Assembly: GCA_963969395.1 (NCBI GenBank)
Contig: OZ017803.1
Span: forward strand, 10,354,001-10,418,000
From: Pseudoscleropodium purum
Taxonomy: Eukaryota; Streptophyta; Bryopsida; Hypnales; Brachytheciaceae
Length of the DNA stretch: 64,000 nt
Reading direction: 5' to 3'
Below the pieces are notes generated by a model. The model worked only from the letters and a program-made list of their open reading frames with translations, was not told the origin of the DNA and did not search any database. Below, piece after piece: positions 1 through 10,774 of the stretch (position 1 is the first letter of the stretch; each line of letters opens with the position of its first letter). A program made the translations under genes and the position numbers.

Positions 1-296
1 CAATTTAATAGTAGAATTTTTATTCAACTACCTTCTTACAATTGCTTTATATACAATGCAACATGAATATTTGGGTACTTATATTAAACGTCGCAATCTT
101 TTCGTGAATTTTTGCACATTTTAGCTCATATCTTTGTACAAAAATATCATTTATCAAGAATTCATAAATTTGGTCATAAAGGAAGGCTACCTTTTTTAAT
201 TTCAAATTTTACATTGAATGAATGAAAAGTTAGTTGGACTATACAGTGCCATGAAGACCTTTGTTTATCATACAAAATATGGACGTCAAAGCGCTT
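1..296. other. AT-rich flank without recognisable gene
   Basis: I see no convincing reading frame or repeat boundary here. The AT-rich sequence ends abruptly where the GC-rich block begins at 297. Confidence 0.5.
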
Positions 297-590
297 CAGG
301 GTGAAACCGCTCCGTCTGCCCCGTCCGCCCCGTCCGCTGCGATACTCATCTGCCCGTCCCCTGTCCGGCGTCCGCCCTATCCGCCCCGTCCGCTCCGATA
401 CCCGTCCGCCCGATTACGGCCGTCCGATTGACACACGGACTGATGTGGTCCGCATGATCTGGACGTCCGCCTCGGGCCATCCGCTTATATATACGGGGAG
501 GGGGACGGCTCATTCCGAACAGTCGTTCTCTTTTGGAGTGGGTGGACCAATGCCTTGGAAGCTCTGCGCGCCCCCTCCGCTTTGAGTGAA
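297..590. repeat. GC-rich block related to the hAT-type MITE, possible left end of a larger element
   Basis: The block starts with CAGGGTGAAACC, close to the CAGGGTTGAC terminus of the MITE family. It contains runs of CCGTCCGCC. Its centre, about 412-482, is recognisably the same as the MITE interior: an ATTACGGCCGTCCGAT core, then a GGACTGATGTGGTCCGCA-like stretch, then CGTCCGCCTCGGGCC. From about 485 it diverges into sequence not found in the MITEs. I found no matching right terminus and no 8-bp duplication. It may be the left end of a longer, now broken element that carries the ORF remnant at 718-1988; that is inference. Confidence 0.55.
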
Positions 591-717
591 CGATTGTTGT
601 GACATTGTTACAAATTTTCACAAAGTTCACGCTTGTAAAATTTTAATTAATTGATTAAATCAAAATTTTGGTTCTTAAGCTTTCTAATTGTTTCATTCTC
701 TTTGCTTCGGCTTCATC

Positions 718-1988
718 ATGCCGAAAGATAGAACACCCAAAAAAAGTAGTCGAAAGGGAAGTCTCCAATTGTTCGATTGAGATGCTTGGGCCGATCCATT
801 GTGCGTGGGTGAACCGGGATGGGAAGAAGAACCAACAAAAGTGTGGGATTGCTCAATGTACAAGAAGTATGTGAAAATGACTCACATTCAAAAACTTTGG
901 CCACGTGAACGTGTAGAGCACCAAGCGCCACGTTGGGAAGGACAAATGTCTACGTGCCAAAGTGAGCACTTCAAACAACAATACACACAAGTGCATCGAG
1001 TTCTTGACATTAAAAGCGCCAAACTAAATATAATGAATTATAATGTTGTGGCAATGGTTTGAGCAGAGATTGTACTTCACAAGGACGTGGATTGGCGTAC
1101 CGCTACAGGTCGCAATGTGGAGAACTATACGCGCATGGATGCCGTTATAGATACACAGTGGAGGGGCGCAAGCGATTGCATGCCAGAGTGGTCCAATCAA
1201 GGTTATCTACAACAACTTTCAGTTGTTTTACAAAATGCTGAAGATGCGTGGTCAGATGACGATGATGATGATGATATATAAGCGCTTGTCACATTTGGAG
1301 TTAGGCACGAGCAGGTAGAAGAACGAGTATGAATTGAATTCGAACAACAAATGCAAGAAGCAACACGTAGAAGCCTTCAAGATCGTGGATGGCAAGATAG
1401 GCATGGTGGGTCTTACAGACGTGAACATGGAACGCGAGGATCTGAATAAAGAAGAGGTGGTTCATACTCTGGTTACGAATTTACGATCCTCAAAATAGAT
1501 ATGAAGGTGGAAGAGGGAGCTATGGATCCACGCATTATGGTGGTTCAAGTGCAGTTGATTCTTATTACGGCACTCCCCCTGAAATTGACTCTCAAGGTGG
1601 AGCAGGTAGCTATAGCAGCACGCACTATGGTAGGTCTACTGAATTTGGTTCATATTATACTACGCCCACTTAAATGGGCTCCGAAGGTAGTAGAGGAAGC
1701 CATATAACCCCACAGTATAGTTGCTCTCTTCACAGAAGCGCCCAATACTATCCGGGATCAATTAGAAGTGATTCATACGGGCATCATGGAACCTCTTATT
1801 ATGGGGCTTCAAATGAAAGAGGATCAGAGCCTACTACTCTAGTTCCTCCTCTCACTTTTGGAGGTTCAAGCTATGGACAAGGAGGTGTACCGAGTAGATA
1901 TCACAGAAACTATAGAGGTGGTCCGTTCATTGGAGTACAAAGAAGAGGCACCGATCAACAATTTGAATCCGATTCAAATTCTGAATAA
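718..1988 (+). pseudogene. Decayed transposon-like protein gene with Gly/Tyr/Ser-rich tail
   Basis: From the ATG at 718 (MPKDRTPKKSSRKG) one frame runs through a tryptophan-rich segment (KVWDCSMYKKYV, about 837-872), a segment reading KDVDWRTATGRNVENYT (about 1081-1131), and an acidic run of aspartates (1258-1278). The frame is broken by stops at 778, 1060, 1279 and several later sites. A one-base shift near 1490 then joins it to a tail with repeated HYGG, SYY and RGG-like motifs (1500-1988). An aspartate run followed by a Gly/Tyr-rich tail suggests the C-terminal half of a plant transposase, perhaps hAT, but no hAT dimerisation motif is clear enough to prove it. It lies just after the GC-rich block related to the MITEs. 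No function is assigned. Confidence 0.45.
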
Positions 1989-3045
1989 AAAAACATGTAA
2001 GTATATAGTGAGCATGTATTTGCTCAATTTTCTCATTTTTACTCTCACGACAAGTATAGAGCACTAGATTGGTAGAAGCAGTACAAAATTTTAAATGAAT
2101 AGAACAATTTTGAACAACAATTTTGTTCACTTTTTCAAAAAGTGTTCTGTAATAGTGTACACCAAGTATGTATGTAGGCAAGCATATTGTTGAAGACATC
2201 ATTGTATTATTTTATAATAGCGTTGATGTATAAGGCTATAAGCAACTTTGATAAATAATAAAAATATAAAGAAGAAATGTAACTTTGTAAGAGCCATATT
2301 ATGTCTATTTTTGAATTTAGCATTCGAGGTTAAATATGTACTAGTATGGTGTGTATTTTGAAATTATTGTTGTGTGTTTATTACATTTAGAAACTTGTAA
2401 ATGGTATAAATGTATTTCTAATCAATTTATGAAAGATTGAATTATTTGAATATTTGAAATTTTTTTATTTTTCATTCAACGATTGCTAAAAACTAAAATG
2501 GTTTTTTATTGGTATGAATAAATGCACAAATTAGACAATTAGTGGTTCCTCTTTAGATTCTATTTTCAAATATGGAAGTTCACTGAAATGGTTTATTTAT
2601 GGTTCTTTAATTGACAAGTACATTGATGGAATGCACTGTAAAAAAAAACATTATTAAATACAAGAGTTAATCCTTCTCTTTATCTTTTCCATTTTTATTT
2701 AAAATTGCAAGTGCACCATTTATGAAAGACCTAGAGTCACAATAGGGACCTATGATGCAAGTCATTTGAAAATTTATAAATATGTTACAAATCTTTGAAA
2801 AAATACAAAATCACTTGATTTTAATTTCTCATCAATTTCTCCTTGTTTGAAAAATGAGAAAAAAATATTCCCATCCAAAGAAATAGATGAAAAAAGCGGA
2901 TCAACTCTCAGATGCACCATTTTTGAGACTCCCAGCCTGCCTTAAGACTTGAAAACAAAATCAAATTCGAAACTCATATAAAAAATATATATATTAGAGC
3001 AATTCGTCTTTTGCTATTCGATCGGTTTACATCAGATTTATTAGC
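1989..3045. other. AT-rich intergenic stretch
   Basis: This is low-complexity AT-rich DNA between the two GC-block/pseudogene units. I see no coding frame, RNA gene or bounded repeat. Confidence 0.5.
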
Positions 3046-3046
3046 C

Positions 3047-3240
3047 CGTGGCCGTTGGATCGGGCGGACACCTAATCCGTCCGCCCTTGCCCGTCAGATT
3101 GAGCGGACTCCAGATTTGTCCGCCCGTGGCCGTCCGATCGGGCGGACGGGGCTCGAGGGTTTCGGAGAGGCGGACGGCCGATGCGTCCGCCACCCCCGGC
3201 CCGTCTGATGGGGCGAACGGGCCGTCCGCATTCTCACTTT
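3047..3240. repeat. GC-rich CGGACGG-type block upstream of the kinase-like pseudogene
   Basis: The block repeats a unit of about 70 bp: CCCGTGGCCGTYSGATCGGGCGGAC at about 3044-3070 and again at 3120-3147, with a related copy between them. It shares the word GGCCGTCCGATCG with the MITE interior but has no CAGGGTTGAC terminus. It is followed by about 190 bp of ordinary sequence and then the ATG of the pseudogene at 3426. The arrangement mirrors 297-718. Confidence 0.6.
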
Positions 3241-3425
3241 TGCCTTGCCCCTTGTGAATGCAAGGTGAAGCGTAGAACTGGTGGTTTATCCTCCATTGGC
3301 TCCTTTCCTAGGCAAAGCAAGAGTGATTTATTGGGGGCCCCCTTGTTGCCAATTTTTTTGACATTTGAGTGTGGAATTCAAATTTAAATTAAAAAATTTC
3401 ATCTATATCAGTTTCATTTGTCACA

Positions 3426-4927
3426 ATGCCGAAGGGGAAGAAGAAGGTTGCGAAACTAAAACATGGAGAAGGACCATCAAACTTAGAGGTAGCTCGCCAA
3501 AGTCCTTCAGAAGAATGTACAAAATTCATGATCAAGCGCATCATTAAATTTTATGAATAGCAAACAACATTGTCTTTAGATAATAAGTACATCAGATATC
3601 AAAAGGAGTGCGTGTCTAAATTCAAGGTAGACATGACACAGATGTTGTTGGATGCATTGAATGTTCCGAAGTGGCATGACGAAATGGATAAAACGCACTT
3701 CACCAAATGTTTGGAGAACAAGGTTCATGACGCTTTGTGGAATTCCAAAGTCATTTTGGTTAAATATGGCAAGGAATATCGACCCAATGACGCCCAGTTT
3801 GAAGAAGTGATTCTAAAAGTGGACTTATTTAGAGGGTGATGTGCTCCATTCGCCAAAACGCACAATCAAGTTGGTTCGATTGTTTGGTGGAAAAGCAATG
3901 ATGGAGTTGTTGAAGCAGAAAGGAACAAACGGCACCTCATAACACTTTTAGATACAGCATGCGTGATTGCTGTTGATAATAGAATGATGAGAGGTGGATA
4001 TGCAACGATTCGAAAGGTTTGTATTGAAGGATGTCTAGGAATACTTCCTCATTGGGAGTTTGCGGCAAAGAAATCCATTCACCACCAAACTCGACCCGAT
4101 CTTGCAAAGTTAGAACATCAAAACGAATCAATGGCTGTTCGAATTCCACACGCGGATGTGATACGGTTTGCTGCGGTGCACGGAACGACGTGTGAAGGTT
4201 ATGTGTATTGGTGGAACGGTGGAACGGTGGAACTCTTTGACAAATGTTGAATATAGATAAGGACTATTCAGACAACATTCAAATACGTTTGATGTATACG
4301 AATCCAACCGAAGAGGAGGTTATAAAAGCTCACCATTTAGGGCGATATCTGAAGAAGCGCACGGAGTTGACATGGGCGTTTATGCATATAATGTATACAG
4401 TGCATTTTGCTGGACATTTGCACAATGATCTTTCTTCGGACAACATCTTGTTACATTTTCCAGAGGATGAGTCATGTGTGTATATTGGAGTTTGCGATTG
4501 GGGCATGACCACCTTAGCTTCTTAGCCAATGAAGTCTTTGTACACATTCACATCAACAGATGAGATGAAACAGACTTTGCAAAAGAGATGGTGGGTGGAT
4601 CCACGTATTGCATATTTGCATAAAGCAGGTACAGATGTGGAAGTCATTCCGATGTATTCACGTAAGTCGGAAGAGTATGCCATTCGAAAAATTGCTCGGC
4701 GGATGAATAGAAAGAACATGTCAGAGGCGTATTTCATTTTGCTACTTAAAACACTTAGTGCGACACAATTTCCCTTTCATGAATTTGCAAAAGTGTTTTA
4801 TGCTTACTTGAAGCGCATTTCTTCGAAGACTGACGATGAAAATACTAGTTTGGCCCATGTGATTACGCGATTTTCTAATACATATCGTTGGCCGATGTCA
4901 GATGAACATTTCCGCCATTTATATTAG
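3426..4927 (+). pseudogene. Protein kinase-like gene, broken by stops and a frameshift
   Basis: The frame opens at 3426 (MPKGKKKVAKLKHGEG). In that frame are a glycine-loop-like RGGYATIRKV (about 3990), an EFAAKKS lysine motif (about 4060) and HQNESMAVRIPHADVIRF. After a frameshift near 4245 the next frame carries the catalytic-loop equivalent HNDLSSDNILLHF (about 4421-4459) and the DFG-equivalent GVCDWGMTT (about 4489-4515). C-terminal to these is RRWWVDPRIAYLH-like sequence in the position of the activation segment. Stops at 3558 (TAG), 3837 (TGA) and 4523 (TAG, where the family appears to have Glu) and the frameshift show it is not functional as read. The HRD arginine is replaced (HND) and DFG is DWG, which fits a divergent or pseudokinase family. 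From memory, similar multi-copy proteins occur in bryophytes and lycophytes; a database search is needed for the family name. Confidence 0.75.
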
Positions 4928-5318
4928 ATTGGTAGTGCAGAAGTAGTAATTGAATAGGTTATATAGGCATTAAAAATTAGTTTAGAAATATAGAGTTGGA
5001 ATGAAAAAAATTATATGTACAATTAGCCAAATGTGCACACTATATGGTATATGTAAATTTTTGAGTCCACAATGTATGGTATTCTATATTAAATTCAATA
5101 CATTTTGCCCATATTGATTATGTTTGTATTTGTGTTGATCTCGATTTTTTAAATAGTATATATATATATATATATTGGAAGTCACAAACTTTTTTAGTTT
5201 GCCTTCTGAAAATGAATTGGAATTTTTTCATAGTTTCTAGACTATCATGGACTCATGGTCAAACTTTATAATCTTTCAACTTATAAGAGACATTGTTTTA
5301 ATTTTTTTTCCTATGTGG
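4928..5318. other. AT-rich 3' flank of the kinase-like pseudogene
   Basis: AT-rich sequence with a short TA run at about 5157-5176. I see no gene. A TTAA-family element begins at 5323. Confidence 0.5.
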
Positions 5319-5322
5319 TTGA

Positions 5323-6260
5323 ATCCCTAGAGGACCAACATGTGTTTTGGAGCAATATATAATTTTTGGGCATACAAGTGACTGTAGATTTGCATAGTTT
5401 GGGCTAAATTTTTTTAATAGAATGTGGGGATGAGGAATATCTTCCATATGCACAAATTACATGACATTTGAAAATATGAGTCAAAAGTTATTGCATAATA
5501 CATTGTTTGTTTCTCAACTCGGGCAGTCCGGGGCTCTGGGCAGATCTAAGAAAATTAATTTTTCAAGAAATAAAAATTTGAAATTGGTTCTTGAAATTTA
5601 TATGTATTCAAAAACCTTAGAATCATTACATTTCAATAGTTGAGATAAAAGTTATGAGGCTTTTTAGTTTGCGGGCAGTCATAGAATCTTCACACCAAAA
5701 ATAACTTTGAAGTCCATTATTTTACTGAAATTTCAATATTTTTGAAAAATAATAATAATATTGGATGTATAATGTTTATAACAACAATTCACCATTTGGA
5801 TTGAAATTTTTTAATTCTATAACTAATTTACTAATAATTTAGTATTTTGAATCATTCTCTATTTCTTTCTACCTACTAATTTTTTCCTATATGTTGTACA
5901 ACTCTAAATGATCTGAAAATTTTCATATGTGTAGCGAGCTTGCCTTGAAGAATGTATTCAGAGAAGCACAACCATTTTGGACATTTCTTCATAATGATCT
6001 AACCTTTTGAAGCACAGTTGCCCGTTTTTTCGCAGGGTTAAAAAAAGGATTTTTGTCACTTCAAAGTTTAAACGCTAATATCTTGCAATCTACATGGTGG
6101 AAATTTCTGACATTTTTTCCACATACTCTCAAATATATTAGTACAAGATCATACAGTCACATTTGTCAAAAAATGATATTTTTCAAAATTTTGGTACTTG
6201 TACAAAAAAATGGCAGTTTTGGAGCATTTTTAGAGAGAACAGAATCAAGGACCTTTAGGG
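5323..6260. mobile_element. TTAA-flanked CCCCTAAA-type element, full length
   Basis: The left end reads TTGA|ATCCCTAGAGGACC (a mutated TTAA), and the right end reads GGACCTTTAGGG|TTAA. The interior matches the copy at 53550-54478 in inverted order. Shared landmarks are a GGGCTAAATTTT stretch, GAGTCAAAAGTTATTGCAT, GGGCAGTC, and CTAATATCTTGCAATCTACATGG near the right end. It has no coding capacity and is a non-autonomous DNA element. TTAA flanks with CCC-starting ends resemble piggyBac-type target use; the superfamily is inferred. Confidence 0.7.
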
Positions 6261-6264
6261 TTAA

Positions 6265-6590
6265 AACTCACAGTTTTTAAACTTGAAATAATATGAAATT
6301 AAGTGTTCAATGAATACATTTGAAAATATATTTATTTTAGTTTTTAGTTTCTTAGTAGCCTTTTACATTACAAATTTAGAAGTTTAAATTTTTTTGATAT
6401 AAGTATATAACATGTCTACTTTGAGTTAGTAGGGTTACATTTCCCAAAAAATTAATATAACTCATGAAAATGGTTTCTTTTCCCTTTAATTCTAAAGAAA
6501 CATTTTTTTTTTCTTTTTTTTATAACAAATCGCGAACCATTGCACTTCATTTAATATTTAATTGTTTAAGGATTAAGGGAGTGACTGTGG
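6265..6590. other. AT-rich spacer
   Basis: AT-rich sequence with homopolymer T runs (6505-6522). I see no gene or bounded repeat. Confidence 0.45.
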
Positions 6591-6807
6591 GGCAGTTTGG
6601 GTAGGGCGGTCAGGGGAAACAGGGCGGTCGAAGCGGACGGGGGGACAGGCGAACGGGGCGGACGGGCGGACAGGGGGACAGGCGGATGGGTAGATGGGGC
6701 GGTCTCGACGGACTCTGCGTCCGCCGGGACCGCAAATGTCAGTGGACACTGCGGACACAGCGGACGCGTCCGGACGTCTCGGACGTCCGACCGTCCTGTC
6801 AACCATG
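6591..6807. mobile_element. GC-rich hAT-type MITE, left end missing
   Basis: The right half matches family members: a GCGGACACAGCGGACGCGTCCGGACG-like region, then CCGTCCT and terminus GTCAACCATG ending at 6807. The left terminus and its subterminal CCGCCCCAAAATAGC block are absent. The 8 bp after the right end (ATTTGCAT) are not found on the left, so this copy is truncated or rearranged. Confidence 0.7.
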
Positions 6808-6993
6808 ATTTGCATCTACAACATTTCTTATTTCATCTATTCTCTCTAATTATTTACAATGTCACAATGTACGGTTACAAGGCATGGAGACATTTTGGCT
6901 TCACCTACCGCCTCTATTGTCTTCTATACATAACTCCTACCTATTGCATGCAATTCATTTCCACTGCTGATCATACTTTTGAGTTATTCTGCT

Positions 6994-7286
6994 CAGGATT
7001 GACGAATTTCAACGTCCGCCCCAAAATAGCATCCGTTTTCCGGACGTTCGGACGTGCGGACGCTAGCGGACGCAGCGTCCCGACTGCCGTCGGAAAGCGG
7101 ACGGGCGGGGCAGGGCGGACGGCCAAATCGTGCGGACTAGATCAGTCCGCGCGTTGATCGGACGACCGTAATCGGGCGGATGGACGGGCGGACGGGGCGG
7201 ACGGGCGGACGCTATGTCCGCCGGGACGTGAATGTCAGCGGACGCTGCGGACACATCGTCCGCGTCCGGACGTCCTATCAACCCTG
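6994..7286. mobile_element. GC-rich hAT-type MITE, complete
   Basis: The termini are CAGGATTGAC (6994) and ATCAACCCTG (ending 7286). They are flanked by perfect 8-bp duplications ATTCTGCT at 6986-6993 and 7287-7294. The subterminal block CCGCCCCAAAATAGC and CGTTTTCCGGACG mark one end; GCTGCGGACACATCGTCCGCG marks the other. It is 293 bp, CpG-dense and non-coding. An 8-bp duplication with CAGGG-type ends is typical of the hAT superfamily. Confidence 0.93.
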
Positions 7287-7892
7287 ATTCTGCTTGTTAA
7301 GAGACAAACACTATGACAAAGACTCACCCTAATTGCAACATCAAATACATACACTAAAAGAGACATCAAAAGACTTACAGGTTTTTCTACTTTGCTTAGA
7401 TTCCTCCACCTTCCAAGGAGGTTGCCATCATCACTAGGTATTGTTACAGTCTATGCCCACAATATGCTGCACCTTGTGAAGACCTAAACCTTGCCTACAA
7501 AAACACATTATTCACAAACTCTAGCATGGATAGCAACTTCATCATAGAAATTACCTTCCAATTATTGCACATTACAACCTCTAAACATGGTACACTCTCT
7601 ACGCTAAACCTTCACCGACAACTTCAACTTCTTCAAAGGCAGATTGTAATTATTGCTAAGGCAAGTCTAAATCACTGTTGCGGACGACAACTCTTGGACG
7701 GAACCAAGATCAGATTTGAGGGGATACCTCAAACAGAGACAAGAACAAGCTAGAAGTGAGGGGATTCCTCACACACGACTCAGAACGTGCTTCAAGATGA
7801 GAAAACTAGAAGATGTATTGATAACATGAAGTCAAAGAATGACTGGGTACAACTGGTGTTGAAGAGAGTGAGGGACAATGGCCCTCGACTCT

Positions 7893-7901
7893 CTATTTAT
7901 A
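7893..7901 (-). promoter_or_regulatory. TATA box of the solo LTR
   Basis: On the minus strand this reads TATAAATAG followed by AGAG, a near-ideal plant TATA box. It sits downstream (in minus-strand order) of the GAA/TTC array, as expected for a U3 core promoter. Transcription would start about 30 bp further, near 7865. Confidence 0.65.
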
Positions 7902-7912
7902 CTAGACTAAGG

Positions 7913-8150
7913 AACCTTCCGGAATAAAGCCTTGGAAACCTTTGGAAATATCGATAGGTCTTTCCGGAAGCTTGTGGAAGCTTCCAGAAACTAGGAGGAT
8001 CTAGTGGAACCTTCTGGAAGCTTGTAGAAGCTTCCGAAAACTAGTGGAACCAAATGGAACCGTCTGGAAGCTTGTGGAAGCTTCCGAAAACTAGTAGAAC
8101 TAAGTAGAACCTTCCGGAAGCTTATGGAAGCTTCCGGAAACAAATAGAAA
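7913..8150. promoter_or_regulatory. Tandem GAA/TTC (heat-shock-element-like) array in the LTR U3
   Basis: The words TTCCGGAAGCTT and GGAAGCTTCCGGAAACTAG recur about six times with small changes. Each repeat contains alternating GAA and TTC blocks spaced by 2 nt, for example GAAGCTTCCGGAA. That is the arrangement bound by plant heat shock factors. The array is just upstream of the LTR TATA box. Heat induction is an inference from motif structure. Confidence 0.6.
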
Positions 8151-8403
8151 CTAATGAAGACTATTGGAATCTACTAGAATCATTGAAAACAACTTGTACA
8201 CTAGGCCACCGCTTTTGAGAAGGTTCTTAAGAGGCATCCTTGTTGCAAAGGCGGTGGAGACTCTATTAGGGACGAAACTACTGAATAAGGCCCGGTATGG
8301 CACGTCCGTGACAATCACCCTGCATTGCAATGTACTAGGAGGCTTAAGGACCCTGAGTTCAGAACAAATTTTTTTGCTTTACATGACATTTCACCACTTC
8401 TCC

Positions 8404-8691
8404 TAGGGTTGACAAATCAGTACATCCGCCCCAAAATAGCGTCTGGACGTCCGTCTTGACGGACGCCAACAGACGCAGCGTCCCTCCCGCCGTCTGAAGG
8501 CGGACAGGTGGGGCGGACGAACGAGGCGGACAAGGCGGCGGGGCGGGGCGGACAGGATGGGGTAGACAGGACAGATGGACAGACAGGCGGACGGGGGGAC
8601 ATGCAGACAGGGCGGACGGCGTCCGCAAATGTTAGCGGACGCTGCGGACACAACGTCCGTGTCTGGACGTCCGACTGTCCTGTCAACGCTG
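8404..8691. mobile_element. GC-rich hAT-type MITE, complete
   Basis: The termini are TAGGGTTGAC (8404) and GTCAACGCTG (ending 8691), each with one change from consensus. Perfect 8-bp duplications ACTTCTCC lie at 8396-8403 and 8692-8699. It is 288 bp and has the same internal order as the 6994 copy. Confidence 0.92.
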
Positions 8692-8699
8692 ACTTCTCC

Positions 8700-9179
8700 T
8701 TAGTTGCATTTTGCATTAGAAGTTCATCTCCGCAGTGACTTTAGCACACACTAAGAAAGGAGCTACACTGTCATCTCAGAAATTTGGTTCTACCTAACCT
8801 GTAGGTGTGAAGAATCATGCAAAACAAGTTTCTTCAAATTCTATCGCTTAAGGAAGGAAGAAAGTAAAAAAATTACCTGTTGTAGAAATTGGAGGGAATG
8901 GTCCCTCGTTGCACTCCACTGGGATTCCTGAGCTCCTCCTTCCTTGTTGTCAACCATGCTTTTCTTGCACGGGAGAACCGCGCTCTCCTTGTGTGGCAAT
9001 GTTGAGGCACTCTCCCTTTGTGACTACATCACGCACTCCCTCCAATTCCCAAGGGTGAGGCGCTCTCCTTCCTTGAGTGGAGGTATTTTTTTTTTGCATA
9101 CTCTCCCTATGTTGAGGCGCCTGCCTCCGCAATCTTTTCTTCCTCCCTATGAGTGTTTTTTTACCCACTTTTGGTAAAT
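8700..9179. other. Repetitive intergenic DNA, no gene seen
   Basis: A motif like GTTGAGGCGCTCTCCTTCCTTG recurs at about 8975, 9001, 9055 and 9112, giving a weak local tandem pattern. I found no coding frame that looks real. Confidence 0.4.
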
Positions 9180-10448
9180 AAGCAAACACAATCAGGTTCT
9201 TGGGTTTTTTATTTCTGTAGGTGTTTTAACTTCATTTCATTGTGCCTTTCAAGCAATGGATCTTTTTAAAAGTCTTACTCCTATGACTTTTAGAAAGTTG
9301 TTTACTTCCTAACTTCTTACCATAGATGCTCAATTACTAATCTTAAAATTTCTAATCATTTTCTTATAGATTTTAGGATTCTAAGCTTTGCCATAATTTT
9401 GAAAACACTCCAAGAATTCTATAGACTTAGAATGACTAAAATCAAAACTTCACCATGATTTTGAAAACAACCAAATTTTATAAAATTTTCAAAACCAACA
9501 AAGCCAAAACTTTGCTGTGTTTTTGATACATATAACAATTTTTCAAGCTCCTAAAGTCTAAGCTTCGCCGTCCCAAATGGGACAAGGGAAAATATGGACA
9601 ATAAAACATTATCTATGCAAAATAAAGCTACACACACGTGTTAGTCCAAAGTTAGTATAGTTAGAAATGAAGCCACAAATTATTATACATATGTTAGTAC
9701 TAAAAATCATTCAAACAAACACTAGAAGTCTTCCCTAAGCGGCATCGCCAATCATAAAGGAAGAAAACTCTTTAGGATTAGTACAATGTTAGTACAAAAC
9801 GTCTAATTCCAAAAGGATTTTGCCCAAAGGGAATTCTCAATTAGAATTAAATAGATGACAATCACAAGCTAAAGACCTTCTAAAATGGTATCACCAAGAT
9901 ACCGTGAGAGGTTCTAAGATTAGTACACAAAATAACTTCACTAGAATTTGACAACAATTGACAATCAATAATTAGATATACAAGCCAATGTTTGAAGGAA
10001 TCCCAATGTCCTCCAAAGAGAGCTACAAAAGTATCAATAAGAAAACTTAAAATGCTCCGGAAACAAGAAAGATTGGCAACGTGGTTCAAATTGGTTTAAA
10101 TCCAAATTAATGGACCCAATAATGGAACAACAATTCAAACTTGAATTGGAAGGGGTTCAAAGCTTTGCCGTAGTATGGAAAAACCTAGAATTGGTATCGA
10201 AACTTTAGAGAGTTGTTACCAACCCAACTCCTCTTAATGACACAACGTTTAATACGTGAACCTTGAGAGTTTTAATTCCAATCCAAAATCTCTCTAAATG
10301 ACACAACACTTAGCACAAGGACCTTGAAAGTTTTAGTTCCAACTCAAAATCTCTCTAAATAATTAAAAAAAAAAGTTTTGAAGGGACCCCAATGTCCTTC
10401 AAACAAACTTCAAAATAAGGTCTAAGCAACCAAGTGACACAAAAAAGG

Positions 10449-10754
10449 CAGGGTTGACACGACGTCCGGACGCGGACGCTGTGTCCGCAGCGTCTGTTGA
10501 CATTCGCGGTCCGGTAGACACAGCGTCCACCTGTCCCCCGTCCGCCCGATTACGGCCGTCCGATCGATGCGCAGACTGATCTGGTCCGGATGATCTAGGC
10601 GTCTGCCTCGGGCCGTCCGCCTTGTCCGTCCGCCCCACCCCGTCCGTCCGCTTTCCGACGGCGGTCGGGACATTGCGTCTGCTAGCGTCCGTGCGTCCAA
10701 ACGTCCGAAAAACGGACGCTATTTTGGGGCGGACGTTGAGATTCGTCAACCCTG
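10449..10754. mobile_element. GC-rich hAT-type MITE, complete
   Basis: The termini are CAGGGTTGAC (10449) and GTCAACCCTG (ending 10754). Perfect 8-bp duplications AAAAAAGG lie at 10441-10448 and 10755-10762. It is 306 bp. It sits inside long repeat copy A, in the opposite left-right orientation to the 6994 copy. Confidence 0.95.
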
Positions 10755-10774
10755 AAAAAAGGAGTGGTTGAAGG

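Larger units (their letters stand above)
7671..8318 (-). mobile_element. Solo LTR with 5-bp target duplication
   Basis: The LTR body is 7676-8313 (638 bp). Read on the minus strand it begins TGTCACGGACGTGCC and ends GTCGTCCGCAACA, giving TGT...ACA ends. The duplication ATCAC lies at 7671-7675 and 8314-8318. No second LTR, primer-binding site or internal gag/pol sequence adjoins it, so it is a solo LTR left by recombination of a retrotransposon. A TATA box and a heat-shock-element-like array lie inside it in the matching orientation. Confidence 0.85.

Noticed and set aside
301..630. Plus and minus open frames over the first GC-rich block
   Set aside because: Arg/Pro-rich translation of CCGTCCGCC repeats, open on both strands at once, with no protein-like composition.
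289..1287. Palindromic 8-mer AAGCGCTT before the CAGGGTGAAA end and again at 1280, as a possible target duplication
   Set aside because: No inverted terminus precedes the second copy. It lies inside the ORF remnant and is probably chance.
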